Shown piece after piece: positions 1-11,072 of a stretch of 64,000 nt of DNA (position 1 is its first letter; the number at the start of each line of letters is the position of its first letter). The notes under the pieces were generated by a model. It saw only the letters and a program-made list of their open reading frames with translations, searched no databases and was not told where the DNA came from. The stretch comes from Cystobasidiopsis lactophilus (lineage: Eukaryota; Basidiomycota; Agaricostilbomycetes; Agaricostilbales; Chionosphaeraceae). The stretch is from the NCBI GenBank assembly GCA_001599975.1, contig BCIO01000002.1, positions 1,933,883 through 1,997,882 of the forward strand. Reading direction: 5' to 3'. A program made the position numbers and the translations under genes.

Positions 1-167
1 CTTTCGTCCCGCTTTCCTTCGGTAGCATCCATAAGCTACTGTCGGCATCCGGCGACCCAGAAGAGACAGTGCGTGTAAACACTAAGGTCAACTACGACCG
101 GCCACTTCCTTTTCGCCAGGATCGCCCCAATGGAGCGGAGTCTGTGACTAAGAGCAATAGGAATGGG
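1..167. other. sequence upstream of RGP1
   Basis: No gene is supported here. The RGP1 reading frame stays open upstream of its first ATG, without another ATG, so this is probably 5' untranslated sequence of RGP1. The window edge prevents seeing whether an upstream exon exists. Confidence 0.4.
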
Positions 168-3100
168 ATGGAGACGCTACAGGTGCATGTAACGCCCTTG
201 CAAGCGTCGTTCTTTGCCGGCGAGCCCTTCACCGTCCACATCACCCTCACGAACCTCGCGCCGCCAGCTTCGCCCTCGCCTCGGCGCCAGCAACAACATG
301 CGCGCACGCCGTCGTCAGCTCCGTTGTCCCAGCTGACGCCGCTGTCCGCCTCGTTCAATCAACTGCCGAGGGACCTGCAATTCGCCAAGCTGCCGCAGCG
401 CAAGGGCCTGGTGGGCAAGGGAACGGCATCCAGCCCGCCGGCGTCCAAGCACCAGCTGTATTCGTCCAAAAGGGCACCTCAGCACAAAAGACAGCAGCTC
501 TCCATTGCCGTCAACGACCTCGGGCTCGATGACCTGTCGGCGCAGCAGGCCGCTCAGTCCTACCTGGCGTCCACTTCGCGGCATCCCACGCCTGCATCAT
601 CTTCAACAGGTATGCAAGGCAATGCGGGTTTCTTGAACGAGTGTGGCTTAGGCGGACCGTGCAGTCTCGGCTTCCATAGAGGAAGAAGAGGTGCCAATCA
701 CCGACTCGCCTCAGGTCGTTGTTTTCCCTCCATCCCACCAGTACTCGCCCCAGCATTCCCCTACAAGCCGACACAAGTCCCTCTCAGCCTTGTCCCGCTC
801 GTCCTCTGGCATGGGCGACGACTTTGACTTTGCAGACGACGGCACGCCGCGCTCGAGCGCCGACTTCTACAATATGGCCCGTAACGAATCGATGGACTCG
901 GTCCTCCGCGACAACCTGTCCTCTTATGCCAACCGCCCGAACTTCAGGCGGGTGCACTCATCTGGCTTGAGAACCTCATCTCTCTCCGTGCCTTCTTCCG
1001 CGCCGCCTTTCGGAGACCAAAAGTTCGCCAGCTCTCCTCCAGGTCCAAAGGCTATAACACACACATTACTGTGGGCCTTTGCGCAACTGCAAGGTTGGTT
1101 CGAGGTGGACGAGACTTTGGTCAAACCCGCCGAGTTTGTAGCGGTCAAAAAGGCTTTGTTCGGGCATGGCGCCGGGGCCTCTTCCCAAGGGCTCTCAGCG
1201 GGCAGAAGCAAGCTAGGCTTGGTGGGAGCCGGCTCCTTGGATGTGCCGGGGTCGCAGGAAGGTGCTGCCGCAAGCTGGCTGGGCTGGCTCTGGTCGCATC
1301 CCCCTTCACCCTCTGGCCTCGAACCACCTTCTGCGGGCAACCCTTCGAGAAAATCATCGACCTCTATTTCTGGTGGCGCACAAGTCGGGGCCACCTTGGC
1401 CGAAAGAAGGAGCCGGGCAATGTCTGAGAAGGCGATCCCCGTGTTTTCTATCCCGCCGTCGGTATTTGCCGTCGACCTGTCTTTAGGGCCAGGACAGTCA
1501 AAAACTTGTGAGCCCTATTCGGTATTGGCCCCAGGTATGGCGTAGCTTGATAAAGGCCTCTAGTCGCATACTCGTTGCGCCTTCCTGGCGACCTCCCGCC
1601 CTCTTTCAAAGGACGATCCATCAAGTTCGTCTACAACCTCGTCGTCGGCACCAACCGAGCTCCTTTGAGTGAGCTCGGCGAAACAACCCAGCGCAGTCGC
1701 CTTCTGCACCTCCCCATCCGAATCTACAACAATGTAGCAGAGTCCGGGGTGCGACCATTCTACGACCTCACAAACCCGATCGTTTGGTTTCGGGACGAAG
1801 CGCAAGTCAATGCAGTAGTGGATGAGCCCTCGGCACCTGCAAGGCCAAAGACCGCCTCCCAGCCGCCGGCTGCGCCTCAATCGGGGTCTACGGACTTCGA
1901 GAGCTACGCTTCCAAGCTACTAGGGGCCGTCTTTCAGTCGCCCGAGCTACCGACCTCTACGTTTCCTAATCCCACCTCGGCCCTGCTTTCTCCGACCCAA
2001 TCAGACTGGACCCAATCTCCGCCCCTGGAAATTTCAGACTGGCAATTGACCCAAAGACACGAACTCAAGGACCGGACCAGCATGGCTAAGCCAAACTTGG
2101 TCGAGCTTGACGACGATTCGTCGGGGTGCGTCGCGGCCATCGAGTCTGTGTCCCGAACGTCGCCGAAGGCCTCGTTCGACATCAACAAAGACGGCTACCG
2201 AGTGGCCAGTGTCACCTTTGTCAAGTCGGCTTACAGGCTCGGGGAGACGATCTATGGCGCGCTGGTCCTCAACTCGGCAGATGCTAGAGTGCTCAGGGTG
2301 AGTATCACTTGCCCTTGCAATCTGTATCAATTACTCAGTAGTCTGTACTTTATTCGGTGCAGGTTTCAGCCAGGCTGGAAACCCACGAGCTCGTGGAGAC
2401 TACTATATCCATCAAAAAGGCCTCGCAAGTCCGGCAGATCACACGCCGCATTCACGCGGAGCACCACGAAGTTACTTTGGACTCTGCACGCGTGCCTTTG
2501 GCGCTGGCCATTCCCTCTGGGTCTACACCGGACTTTGCCACAAGCGGAGGTGAGCTTTTGATGTGACTCAACGTCTTGCTCTTTCGCTGAGGTCGGCCGT
2601 GGCCCAGTCAAATTGCAGTGGAGCATCAGGCTCTCATTCTTTGTCATGCCACCTTTGCCTTCAATCCCGGCCGGCCCGCCGCCGCCGCCGGCAAGAGCTG
2701 GTCCGCATGCTAGGAACAGCTCGGTCAGCCCGGAGACGGCCCTGGCAGGTCGAAATCAGCATGGGCGGAGCAAGTCCTTTGCTTTTGGCTCGTCTGATAG
2801 CGCCGTTCGCTTGGTCGACCCAGTCCCGGTGCCGCCCACTGGCACGCATCACATCATGCCCATCCCAGCCGAGTGCTCAGATCAGCAAACCTCCTACCGT
2901 GCCGTGCCAGACCTCGCCTTTGTGCCCGTGCTTTTCCAATCGGCGGAAGATGCGTCGGCCGCCGCTCACCAATCCCCTAAGGCTGACACCCACAGCCACG
3001 CTCGTTCGCCTTCTGGCTCGTTCTCGCCATCTACTTTGTTTAGCGGGGAGGCGCCTGTGCCCGAAGTGCATGGGTCGGTGGTGTTGATGCCGAATCGGAC

Positions 3101-3185
3101 AGAGACTGTCGAGTGCTCGATCCCGATCCGCGTCTTCCCCGCCAGCACCCCCTTCTTGGTCTCTCCCGGGCTCTTTTTCGCCTAA
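168..3185 (+). CDS. RGP1: Rgp1, subunit of the Ric1-Rgp1 guanine nucleotide exchange complex
   Basis: Rgp1 pairs with Ric1 to activate the Golgi Rab Ypt6/Rab6 and so controls retrograde traffic to the Golgi. Five exons fit: 168-609, 680-1507, 1564-2297, 2363-2549 and 2608-3185, all with GT-AG borders and preserved frame. Recognisable Rgp1 blocks occur in order: an N-terminal arrestin-like strand region (LQVHVTPLQASFFAGEPF), the block around TLLWAFAQL and VDETLVKPAEF, the block LRLPGDLPPSFKGRSIKF, and a C-terminal region with VEVT-like beta strands ending in FFA. A serine-rich linker separates the first two blocks, as in other fungal Rgp1 proteins. The first ATG of the frame is at 168; the frame remains open upstream but has no ATG. 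The gene runs towards the BTB gene on the other strand and their 3' ends lie very close. Confidence 0.9.
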
Positions 3186-3239
3186 GCACCAGCAGCGCTT
3201 GGTGGCCCAAGAGACTGCATTGCAATTGTACACTACTCA

Positions 3240-5276
3240 CGGACCTAACGAAATAGACAAAAAGTACTTGGGAGCGTTCATTCTGACGGTAAGCAACAAT
3301 GCAAGAACGAGACGAGCTGGCAAGACGACCCACCTTGGCGCCTTGGCGGATGCTGCCAGAGTCACTCAAGCCCATGCGGGTTGGATTGAGAGCCGAGAAG
3401 GAGCGCCCGAACGAGGTGTGAGCGCCTTGCGAAGCAAACATGCGATCAAAGAGGTCGGCGACGAAGGCCTTGGCCGTCGCTTGACATGCAGTGTGGGGCA
3501 AATGTAAAGCGGGAGAAGAGAGCGAGGGCTCCAGCTGCCGCAGGGAGCGATAGACTGCCAGTTTGGTCTCCTCAGCAACTGTACGGCAAAAGGCTCGAGA
3601 AGGGCGCGCACTCAGGCTTGGTTGAGGAGACCCATAGCGAAAGGCCGAAGCCCAGGCGCTTCGCCATTTCTCTTCCAATAGCTTTGCGCAGGTCTGCAAG
3701 TGGCAATGAGCTGAAACGATCCCGGAAGGCGCATTACGAGCAGAGATGCTCACCTGGGAGTCTGGACATGTGATACAGCACGTATAATCCCGTGCGAACT
3801 GGACCAGGCCGAGTTTCAGTAAGCGCTCCAGAAACCAAGAGCGGCGCTTTTCGAGCTTGAGGAGGGTCTTTTCCGATAGCTGGGCCAGTTCCGCTTGCTC
3901 CCAGTGCGTAAAGCTGCTCGTCTTCGTCAGAAATGCACGCAGGATGGTAGCAGCTTGGGGCTAGACTCGCTTGTCCAGCACGAAACGCGAAGCCTCCTTA
4001 TAAACCTGTGGGCCGAGGTCATGATTCGGTGTGATTTATGCTCCCCGTCAACCTCATGCTTACGTCTGGCAGTTCAAAATCTTCAGCAATTTGTACTGCT
4101 TCAGCGGTGAGCTCCATTCTGTTTCGCAAAAGGGCAGCCACACGACCCACACGCAGCTATCGGCTTGCCTGCTGCCGACGACAGCAAGAAGGCAATACAT
4201 TGCCGACGTAGTAGAGGCATGTCGAACTTGCGGGCCATTTGCATAAGCTCGCTGACGTTGGCCCACGTCACGGTCAATTCCAAGCTGCGTGGCAATAAGT
4301 GACTGTTAGGGCCCAACGCCAAGCGGACATTGGACCTACTGAGGGTAGACGAAAAAGAGAAGATCCTGAAATGACGCGGCCCGCTCTTCTTTCAGCTTGA
4401 TCCTAGCTTGCAGCTTGTGGCCGGGCTTGATAGGCGGCGGCACGTCCGGAGCCGCAATGGTCGAGAGCTCCTCAAACTCGACCGCAGCTTCCTCCACTTG
4501 TTGTGCAAAAGACGTTAACGTGCTGCTGGCGATCGTCCAGTCGTCGTGCATCCATTGCGCGGCCATGCGCGAGTTTGCGAAGGCGTCTCGGTCGTTTCGC
4601 GGTTGCAAGTGCGAGTTGCGCGTCGAGTTGCCGGACGCCATTGGAGTTGGAGACCGGATCTCGGGAATTGCCATTGGGAAAGCATCTTCAGGCGGCGGCG
4701 GCGAAGATGAGGAGGGCAACGGGTCTGTTTCTGGTGGAGTGTCCGCAGATAGGAAAGTGTCGTCGGAGATCATGCTGGCGTGTTTGTCCAGGCTCAGCGA
4801 GTCCATGCTGCGGTCGACAGAGCCACTTCTGCCAGCCCCTCGCGGCGACTCGGACTCGTCGCCTCCGCATCTTGTCGACGTTTCGCTCTGCGTTTCGCGC
4901 CAGTTGCCTTGTAAAAGGCACTCAAAGAAGCTCGAGGCAAAGATGAGCAGCTCGCCTGCCGTCCTTACGCTCAGCCTTTTGGACACCAGAGGCAAAGACA
5001 GGGGCGGCTGGCTTACGGTGGACATAGAAGTCAACGTCGTCGACTTGGACCAAAACGGTGCCGCTGTTCTTTGCATTTAGAGCGGTGCAAAAGTCTTTGC
5101 ACTGCGAGCTCGACCCACGGCGTATCGGTGTGAGGGGAGAAGGTGTGATGAATCTTGAATTCGACGACGGGACCAAGGGCAGGAGGCAGAGAGGGGCTTT
5201 CGGCGCTGACAGTTTTGGCCTGGCTCAGCCCAGGCGGCGTTCGGGCCAGCAGCAAGTGCGTCGGGTTGGTGCTCAT
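3240..5276 (-). CDS. BTB/POZ-domain protein of the basidiomycete-conserved type
   Basis: BTB domains mediate dimerisation and often recruit targets to Cullin-3 ligases; the role of this family is unknown. The BTB core is visible after splicing the intron near 4963-5026: VDDVDFYVHR continues into ELLIFASSFFECLLQGNWRE. A long Ser/Pro/acidic linker follows, then KLKEERAASFQDLLFFVYP, a WANVSELMQMARKF helix region, AAGKPI, and a C-terminal part with CAKLLEEKWRSAWASAFRYG and FVADLFDRMF. These blocks appear in the same order in basidiomycete homologues as I know them. Both ends are uncertain: 5276 is the first usable ATG but exons up to about 5580 are possible, and the 3' end is set approximately before RGP1. 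Around 5085-5095 the frame joining the N-terminal block (HTFSPHTDTPW) to the BTB core is shifted by one base (see findings). Confidence 0.7.
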
Positions 5277-5758
5277 TCTGGCCTGTTATGTAGAGCGATC
5301 TTCGTCGCGTGCGAACAAGAGCCGGAAATCGACGACCGCCACTGTTCGACCCCGGTGGCGCGCCGTGCTGGTCGACCAAGTCGACCATCACCCCTGAAAT
5401 GCCCTTCCCCGCTGCCAGTCTCCCTTTGCTGTGCCCTGCACCACAACTTGGTCAAGAGCTGCATTACCAAAGAAGGTTGAGAAAAGTCTCCGTCGGGCGA
5501 ACCTTGCCTTGAGTTGCCTCGTTCTTGGCTCTCTGTTGGGCTTCGGTGGCCTGTCTGTCTTCATGTTCGTGGATTTGAGCACCTCAGACAGAGTGCAGAG
5601 GCGCGACCTCGCTGTTATTTGTCGGACCCGGTTGCCACCGGGGCGTGATAAGAACGCGTTCGCGGCCAGGGACTGATCGTGAACGCTGTTTACTTTCGTC
5701 GTCGTCCTTGTCCAGCTACCTCGACTTTCGTGCGTTGCATGCCCACAATATAGTACAA

Positions 5759-7343
5759 ATGTCGGACAGCATTTCAGGCGGCATCCTCTCTCAAAGCCCC
5801 AATGCAGCGGAGGCGCTCTTCCTTTGCCAGGTTCGTTTCACTAGCGCGTTGGACGATTGCCTGCTATGATTGCCCAATCCGAACACAACTGAACGCTCTT
5901 TCTTGTGAAAACAGTATCTCGCTGGCAACGTGATCAGCATCCTTCTTGCCGGGTGAGCGCTGTCGTCGGGCATTCGCGCGGACGGTGCCTGAACGAGAGA
6001 GGTGGGATGACCCCAGGCTTGCGATCAACCACTGCGTCTTTTACCTCCTCCGGTCGACCAAAGACAACCCGATCATCCGGTGGACCGTGTTCTTGCTGCT
6101 GGTCGTGACTATTGTGGACTTGTTTGTGACTTTTGCGGACACCTTTTTGGCCTTTGCCGTGTATGCCTTCTTCGCCCCCCATCTCTTTGAACCTCCCAAG
6201 ATGCTGAAAGGGCTTGGGATGTGATAGGAACTATGGCAATTTGGGCTTTGCGAGTCGGAATCGGTGGTCATACAGCACCATGGTTCGTCCCCTTGGTATT
6301 TCGCTCTTGTCGGCCCCTTTAACCCGCTTGTTCTCGTGGAACAGCTCATATGCTGCGGCATCAACGGATTCATCACGCAAACTTTCTACGCCTGGCGGTG
6401 CTCCCGAATCCTCAATAACGTCTGGTCCGGCGTGAGCCCTCTACTCTTTTTTTCACAGACAAAGCGACGGAAAGGCTGAAAGCACACCTTCCAAAAAGCT
6501 CATCATCTTCGTCTTGGCTCTATGGGCTCTAGGCTCGTACCTCTACGTCTGGTCCACCGTATGTTCGAGATCCCGCCTTAATATTGTTTCCCTGGAACTT
6601 ATCGAGAAAGGGGAAAACCAGCTGATTGGCCTTTCCAACGCTCAAGCCTACGTGACGTTGGCGTGGAAGCAAGGGTTGGGGCTGATCGCGTCCATCGTGG
6701 CGGACGTGGCCTGCTTTGTGCTGTTCACCTTTGCCCTCTTGGTAATAACGCCTTCTCCCCCGGGTTTCAATTTGCTAGACTAAAAGCGCGTGCTACAGAA
6801 AGCGAGGAAATCTTCCAGTGGCCACCACACCACTTTTGCGTCTGGCTTCACTGCGTGAGAAAGAGTTCTTTTGCCGCCTCTTTGGAAGGGGGACTGACCA
6901 TCGGCGCCGGGGGCAGTTCGTCGATCATCACCAGGCTCCTCGTGCTCTCGGTGACGACGACGGGGGTGGTGACGGCGGCCAACATTGCGGCCTACGTCGC
7001 GTACCTGTGCAACTCCGGGGGCGACATCGTGCTGACGCCGTTGATGGCGCACCTGTACAGCTTGACCGTGTTGGTCTGGCTGGGCTCTCGTCGGTCCTCA
7101 CCCACCAACCCTATGGCGGCGGCGGACTCTTCCAGCACGAGCAAACAGCAGCAACAGCAGCAGCGAGGCAGCGTCATCACCTCGCCTCAGATGCAGCTGG
7201 CTTCATTTGCCAACCCGACGCCGGTGATCGTCACTCTACCACCGACGCCAGCGAAAGAGAATTTTCCTCCGGTTGAAGAAGAGGTGAGCCTTTCTCTGTG
7301 CCTGTGTTTTGCCACCAAACCGGAGCCTCAATTGAAGGTTTGA
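5759..7343 (+). CDS. multi-pass membrane protein with DUF6534 domain
   Basis: This belongs to a large basidiomycete family of seven-helix-like membrane proteins of unknown role. The protein starts MSDSISGG, continues after short introns with YLAGNVISILLAG, then several hydrophobic helices (RWTVFLLLVVTIVDLF; SWLALGSYLYVW-like segment near 6500; SIVADVACFVLFTFALL near 6700). The last part is the DUF6534 signature: ITRLLVLSVTTTGVVTA, then LTPLMAHLYSLTVLVWL, followed by a basic, Gln-rich cytoplasmic tail encoded by CAG/CAA runs near 7140. At least five introns are needed. The last border is ambiguous: reading through gives a stop at 7341-7343, while using the GTGAGC donor just after the EEE codons with the acceptor near 7348 would end the protein at once. 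UTP18 follows in the same direction. Confidence 0.75.
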
Positions 7344-7527
7344 ACAGTGAACAAAACGACGTAAACGGACATTGGACGTGTTTATATAATATACTAGCAG
7401 CGCTGTACCACCCTACCCATCTTTATATTGCGGACTTGCAATACCACGAAAAGCGTCGCGCGTGAAATGCGCTGTGGCGAGCAAAAAATCCCATCTTGCC
7501 CTTGCACCTTCCCTATCTCGATAACGA

Positions 7528-9383
7528 ATGGAGCCCTCTCGCAAGCGCAGAAAGACGAGCCAAGCAAGCGTTGCTGTTGCTGCTGCGATAGGCGACGACG
7601 CAGTGCCCAACAAATCGGCGCGGGAACTCGAGTTGGAGCAAAAGTTGTTCGGCAAGCCCTCAGCGCCTTCGTTCGAAGAGGAGCAGGACTTTGTGCCGCT
7701 GCTTGAGGACGTGGACGACGATCAGGTTAGTCGTCGCTCTTTGAACGTGCGTGCACGGTGAACTGATGGGAGGGAGATGGAGAGCAGCTCTTCCAAATTG
7801 ATGCTGGCTCCGACTCTTCAGAAGAAGGGAGCACGCCCATCCTAGCCACAACCAAGTCAAAGAAGAAGAAGGCAGCCTGGTCTGATCCACAAGACGCCCA
7901 GTTGACCGTTTCCCTCAGCGACAACTCGCGCTTGAGGAAGCTGCGGGCGAACGCCAAAGAGGACCTCATCTCCGGCTCCGAGTACGAGGCGAGGTTGAGG
8001 CAGCAGCACAGGAAGCTGCACCCCGCTCCTGCTTGGGCCCAACAAGCCAGGGCCAAGGCCGCTGATGTCGGGGAAGAGGAGGAGGGGGAGTGGCAAAATT
8101 TGATCCTGGGCCAACTGCCAAAGACTGCTTCGGCGTCTCTGCTCCAGCCTGGCAAGTTGGCAGTGGAACGGCTGAAGGACGCGAACGCAGAGGCCGCAGC
8201 AACTGTCAGTTCTCCTCTTTTGTCTTGGGGAGAAGTGTTGATCAGAGTGAGGTGTACACAGGGCAGCATCCACTCGCTCGAGTTCCACCCGACTTCCAAC
8301 GTCCTCCTGGCCGGCAGCACCGACAAGCGCACCCGCCTGTTCAGCATCGACGGCTCCTCCAACCCGTTGATCCAATCCATCCACCTGCCCGAGCTGCCCT
8401 TGTCCCACTCCCTCTTCCACCCCTCTGGCAAATCCATCCTCATGACCGGCCACGGCCGACCCCACCTCTACTCCTTCGACCCCACCTCCCTGGCCATTTC
8501 CAAATCCACCAACCACCTCCGCAAGCTGTCCAACCACCTCGCCGCCGCCGCGCACGGCGAGCAGCAAGCCGTCACCTTCAACCCGGACGGCTCCCTCCTA
8601 GCCCTCTCCCACTCTCGGGGCCACGTCTCCCTCTTGAAACCCGGCTCCCAGGGCAACTGCGCCCAGGCCCAGTTCGTAGCCGACCTCAAAACCAACCTGC
8701 CCCAAGTGGCCGACGTCCAGTTCTCCGCCGAGCAAGAGCACAAGCTGCTCACTTTTGGCAAAGGCAACTCGGAGTGCTACGTGTGGGACTTGAGGATGTT
8801 GGGGACGTGCGTGGCTAGGTGGAAGGACCAAGGCGGGTTCGGCGGGTTGTCGGCCAAGGCTGACAAGTTGGGGAAATACGTCGCGTTGGGGTACGTGCTT
8901 CTCTTTGTTACTCGAGAGAGAGGGAATCGCGGTCTGATGAGGTCAACAGGTCGACGACGGGCATTGTGAACGTGTACGACGCCCACACCGCCTTCCAACC
9001 TTCCACTACCTCGACCAACCGGGTACTGGAGCGCAAGCCGCTGAAGACCGTGCAGAACCTGACCACCGCGGTGCAGTCCATGGCGTTCAACGGCGACTCC
9101 CAGCTGCTCGCTTTGGCTTCCTCCGACTTGAGGGACTCGCTCAAAATGGTATGCCCTCCTCTCCCTCCCTCAGAAATGATTTCTCGAAGAACTGAGTTCA
9201 TTGTGTGATCAGGTCCACTTGCCGTCTTTGACCGTGTTCAGCAATTGGCCCACGTCCAAAACGCCTTTGGGCAAAGTGACCAGCTTGGCGTTCTCGAGCG
9301 TTAGCAACCAGTTCTTCGCTGTCGGCAACAAACAGGGCAAGGTGCTGCTCTACCTGTTGGACCACTACAGAGCCGCGTCTTAG
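7528..9383 (+). CDS. UTP18: Utp18, U3 snoRNP-associated WD-repeat protein
   Basis: Utp18 is part of the UTP-B complex of the 90S pre-ribosome and is needed for 18S rRNA processing; in yeast its N-terminal arch-interacting motif recruits the exosome helicase Mtr4. The protein starts MEPSRKRRK, has an acidic N-terminal stretch, then the family block around SEYEARLRQQHRKLHP. The WD-repeat region follows with SLEFHPTSNVLLAGSTDKR, FHPSGKSILMTGHGRPHLY, AVTFNPDGSLLALS, WDLRMLGTCVARW, STTGIVNVYD and LAFSSVSNQFFAVGNKQGK, ending LYLLDHYRAAS. Introns lie near 7725-7788, 8204-8263, 8892-8949 and 9150-9212. All are short GT-AG introns. Product length and block order match Utp18 well. Confidence 0.9.
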
Positions 9384-9606
9384 AGAGGATTGGCAAGAGG
9401 GGCGTCTTGCTTTGGGATAGGCTTTTGTTTGACACCACCCATTGTTCCGGGCCTTGTCCTCTGATCCCAGTGGAATGATCCCGGATGAAAGAGGGACGTC
9501 CTTTCTATGAAATCTCGCTCGCACTTTTGCCACCACTTTTGAGCCGGTGACCGTTTTTTCGCCACCCTGCCTCTGGAGGCTTGTTCTTTGGACGCGCTCG
9601 GCGACA

Positions 9607-9864
9607 ATGACCTTGCCTCGGCTCAGCCCGCAACAACGCTCCGCTCTGGCTGCCATCTTGGCCTCTTCCGACCCCCACAAGGACGAGGTCACCGTTGCAA
9701 TCCTCCTGCCGCTGTTGGCGGGCAGGCCGCTCAAGAAGTCCCTGCCCCTCGGCCTGGCCGTCACCATGCTCTATTCCAAGTGGTTGAAAGACGGCACGAT
9801 CGACCCGACCTACAAAGCGGACCCAGCGGACCCGGACCAAGCTTCAGACCACTTCTTCGACTGA
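9607..9864 (+). CDS. hypothetical 85-aa protein
   Basis: An intronless ORF begins MTLPRLSPQQRSALAAILAS and ends SDHFFD. It has a helix-forming Ala/Leu-rich middle (TVAILLPLLAG, LGLAVTMLYSKWL) and an acidic end. I do not recognise the family. It sits in an otherwise empty 700-bp stretch between UTP18 and the Ser/Thr-rich membrane protein. Its composition looks coding, but chance is possible at this length. Confidence 0.4.
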   Translation: MTLPRLSPQQRSALAAILASSDPHKDEVTVAILLPLLAGRPLKKSLPLGLAVTMLYSKWLKDGTIDPTYKADPADPDQASDHFFD

Positions 9865-10101
9865 TCAACTTGACCCTTTTCGACTTGGGCCACATTCTGT
9901 CCTACCTCTCACACACACTGCTTTTCAAATGGTCGGAGTTATTCCAAAGTGACGACAGACGGCCGTACCATGGGGCAGTGCTTTCACGGTCGAACCGTCC
10001 TGTTCTCTGGCAGTGCACTTTCGTTTTTGAGGGAGGGGCCCAAAAAAAACCTCTTGTCTTTCTCTCCGTTCGCTTTTTGGGTGGGTGTATAGTCTGGGCC
10101 A

Positions 10102-10940
10102 ATGGCAGATGTGAGTCGCTTGCGCCGTTGTTCCCAGTTGGGAAGCTGAGCTGGCGTCTTTTGGCACAGACCGGGGCGGCCACGCCACCACCACCGACCG
10201 GCACTCCGGACAGCCCCGGCTCTCTGACAACAGCAAGCAGTGGCACGACGTCTTCTGCCGATTCTTCATCCCTACCCTCGTCCACCCCGAGCTCGAGCCC
10301 TTCGTCGACACCCCTTTCCTCCTCTTCCTCGGCCACTACTACTTCTTCGACGGATGACCCCCCTACTTCCAGCACCACCACTAAGCTGGCCACATCTACC
10401 AAAGTCGTCGTGGAGACCGAGACTCCGAGCCTGCCGTCCCGCCACAGAACCACGACAGGCGGCGGCGGTGGCGGCGGGAACTCTGGACAGGACGGCTCAG
10501 GCGACCACGCTGGAGGAGGAGGCTTGTCAAGCGGAGCCGTGGCGGGAATTGCCGTTGGGAGCGTGCTTGGCCTGTTGGGACTGCTGTGTCTGGTGTGGTG
10601 GATGGCCCGAAGCTCCGCCCGGCGGCGCAAAGCAGCTCTGATGGCCACTCCCCGAGTCTCTTACTCCCCCTACCCGCCCCCAATGGCAGCGTATCACCAG
10701 CCCAGCCTGTTTCCGCCAGTGTTGCCCCAGCCCATGCCTGTCCAGCAATACGGAGCCGCCGACCCAAATTTCGCTGCAGCTTACCTCAACCACCTGCAAC
10801 CGGAGGACGACATACCGTCAGGCGTGCCCGACATGCGACCGCCCAGGCCCAAGCTGTCCGAAAGCTTGCCCAGCCTGCTCAGACCGGCCATACCCTATCG
10901 CCAGAAGCGGCGTCGTCCCGAAGCAGAGACCATTCCGTGA
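10102..10940 (+). CDS. Ser/Thr-rich single-pass membrane protein (Mid2/Wsc-like layout)
   Basis: The large exon starts at 10170 and encodes a roughly 90-residue Ser/Thr/Pro-rich segment suited to O-mannosylation, a Gly-rich stretch, one transmembrane helix (GIAVGSVLGLLGLLCLVWW) and a basic cytosolic tail (ARSSARRRK) with Pro/Tyr-rich sequence. That order is typical of fungal cell-wall stress sensors and of many Skp1/WSC-like basidiomycete membrane proteins. The only ATG that splices in frame is 10102: a nine-base exon (Met-Ala-Asp), then a GTGAGT donor at 10111 and an acceptor ending at 10169. A further upstream exon carrying a signal peptide cannot be excluded; none was found. Confidence 0.55.
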
Positions 10941-11072
10941 GCTGCCTTTTCACCGAGAAAGGTGGCCGACGCTCATTGATTTTTGGCTGTCTTAGATTTG
11001 GCCCTGTTCTGAATCGGTAGAAGTGGCACATGGTACATTGCACAAGAGGAGAAACGTGGATTGTTTTTGTTT

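Noticed and set aside
1535-1563. Apparent 29-nt intron in RGP1
   Set aside because: A donor at 1508 (GTGAGC) with the same acceptor gives a 56-nt intron and joins GQSKT to FAYSLRLPGDLPP, the conserved reading. The ultra-short intron is not needed.
7138-7170. CAG/CAA repeat
   Set aside because: It is the Gln-rich cytoplasmic tail of the DUF6534 protein, not a separate repeat element.
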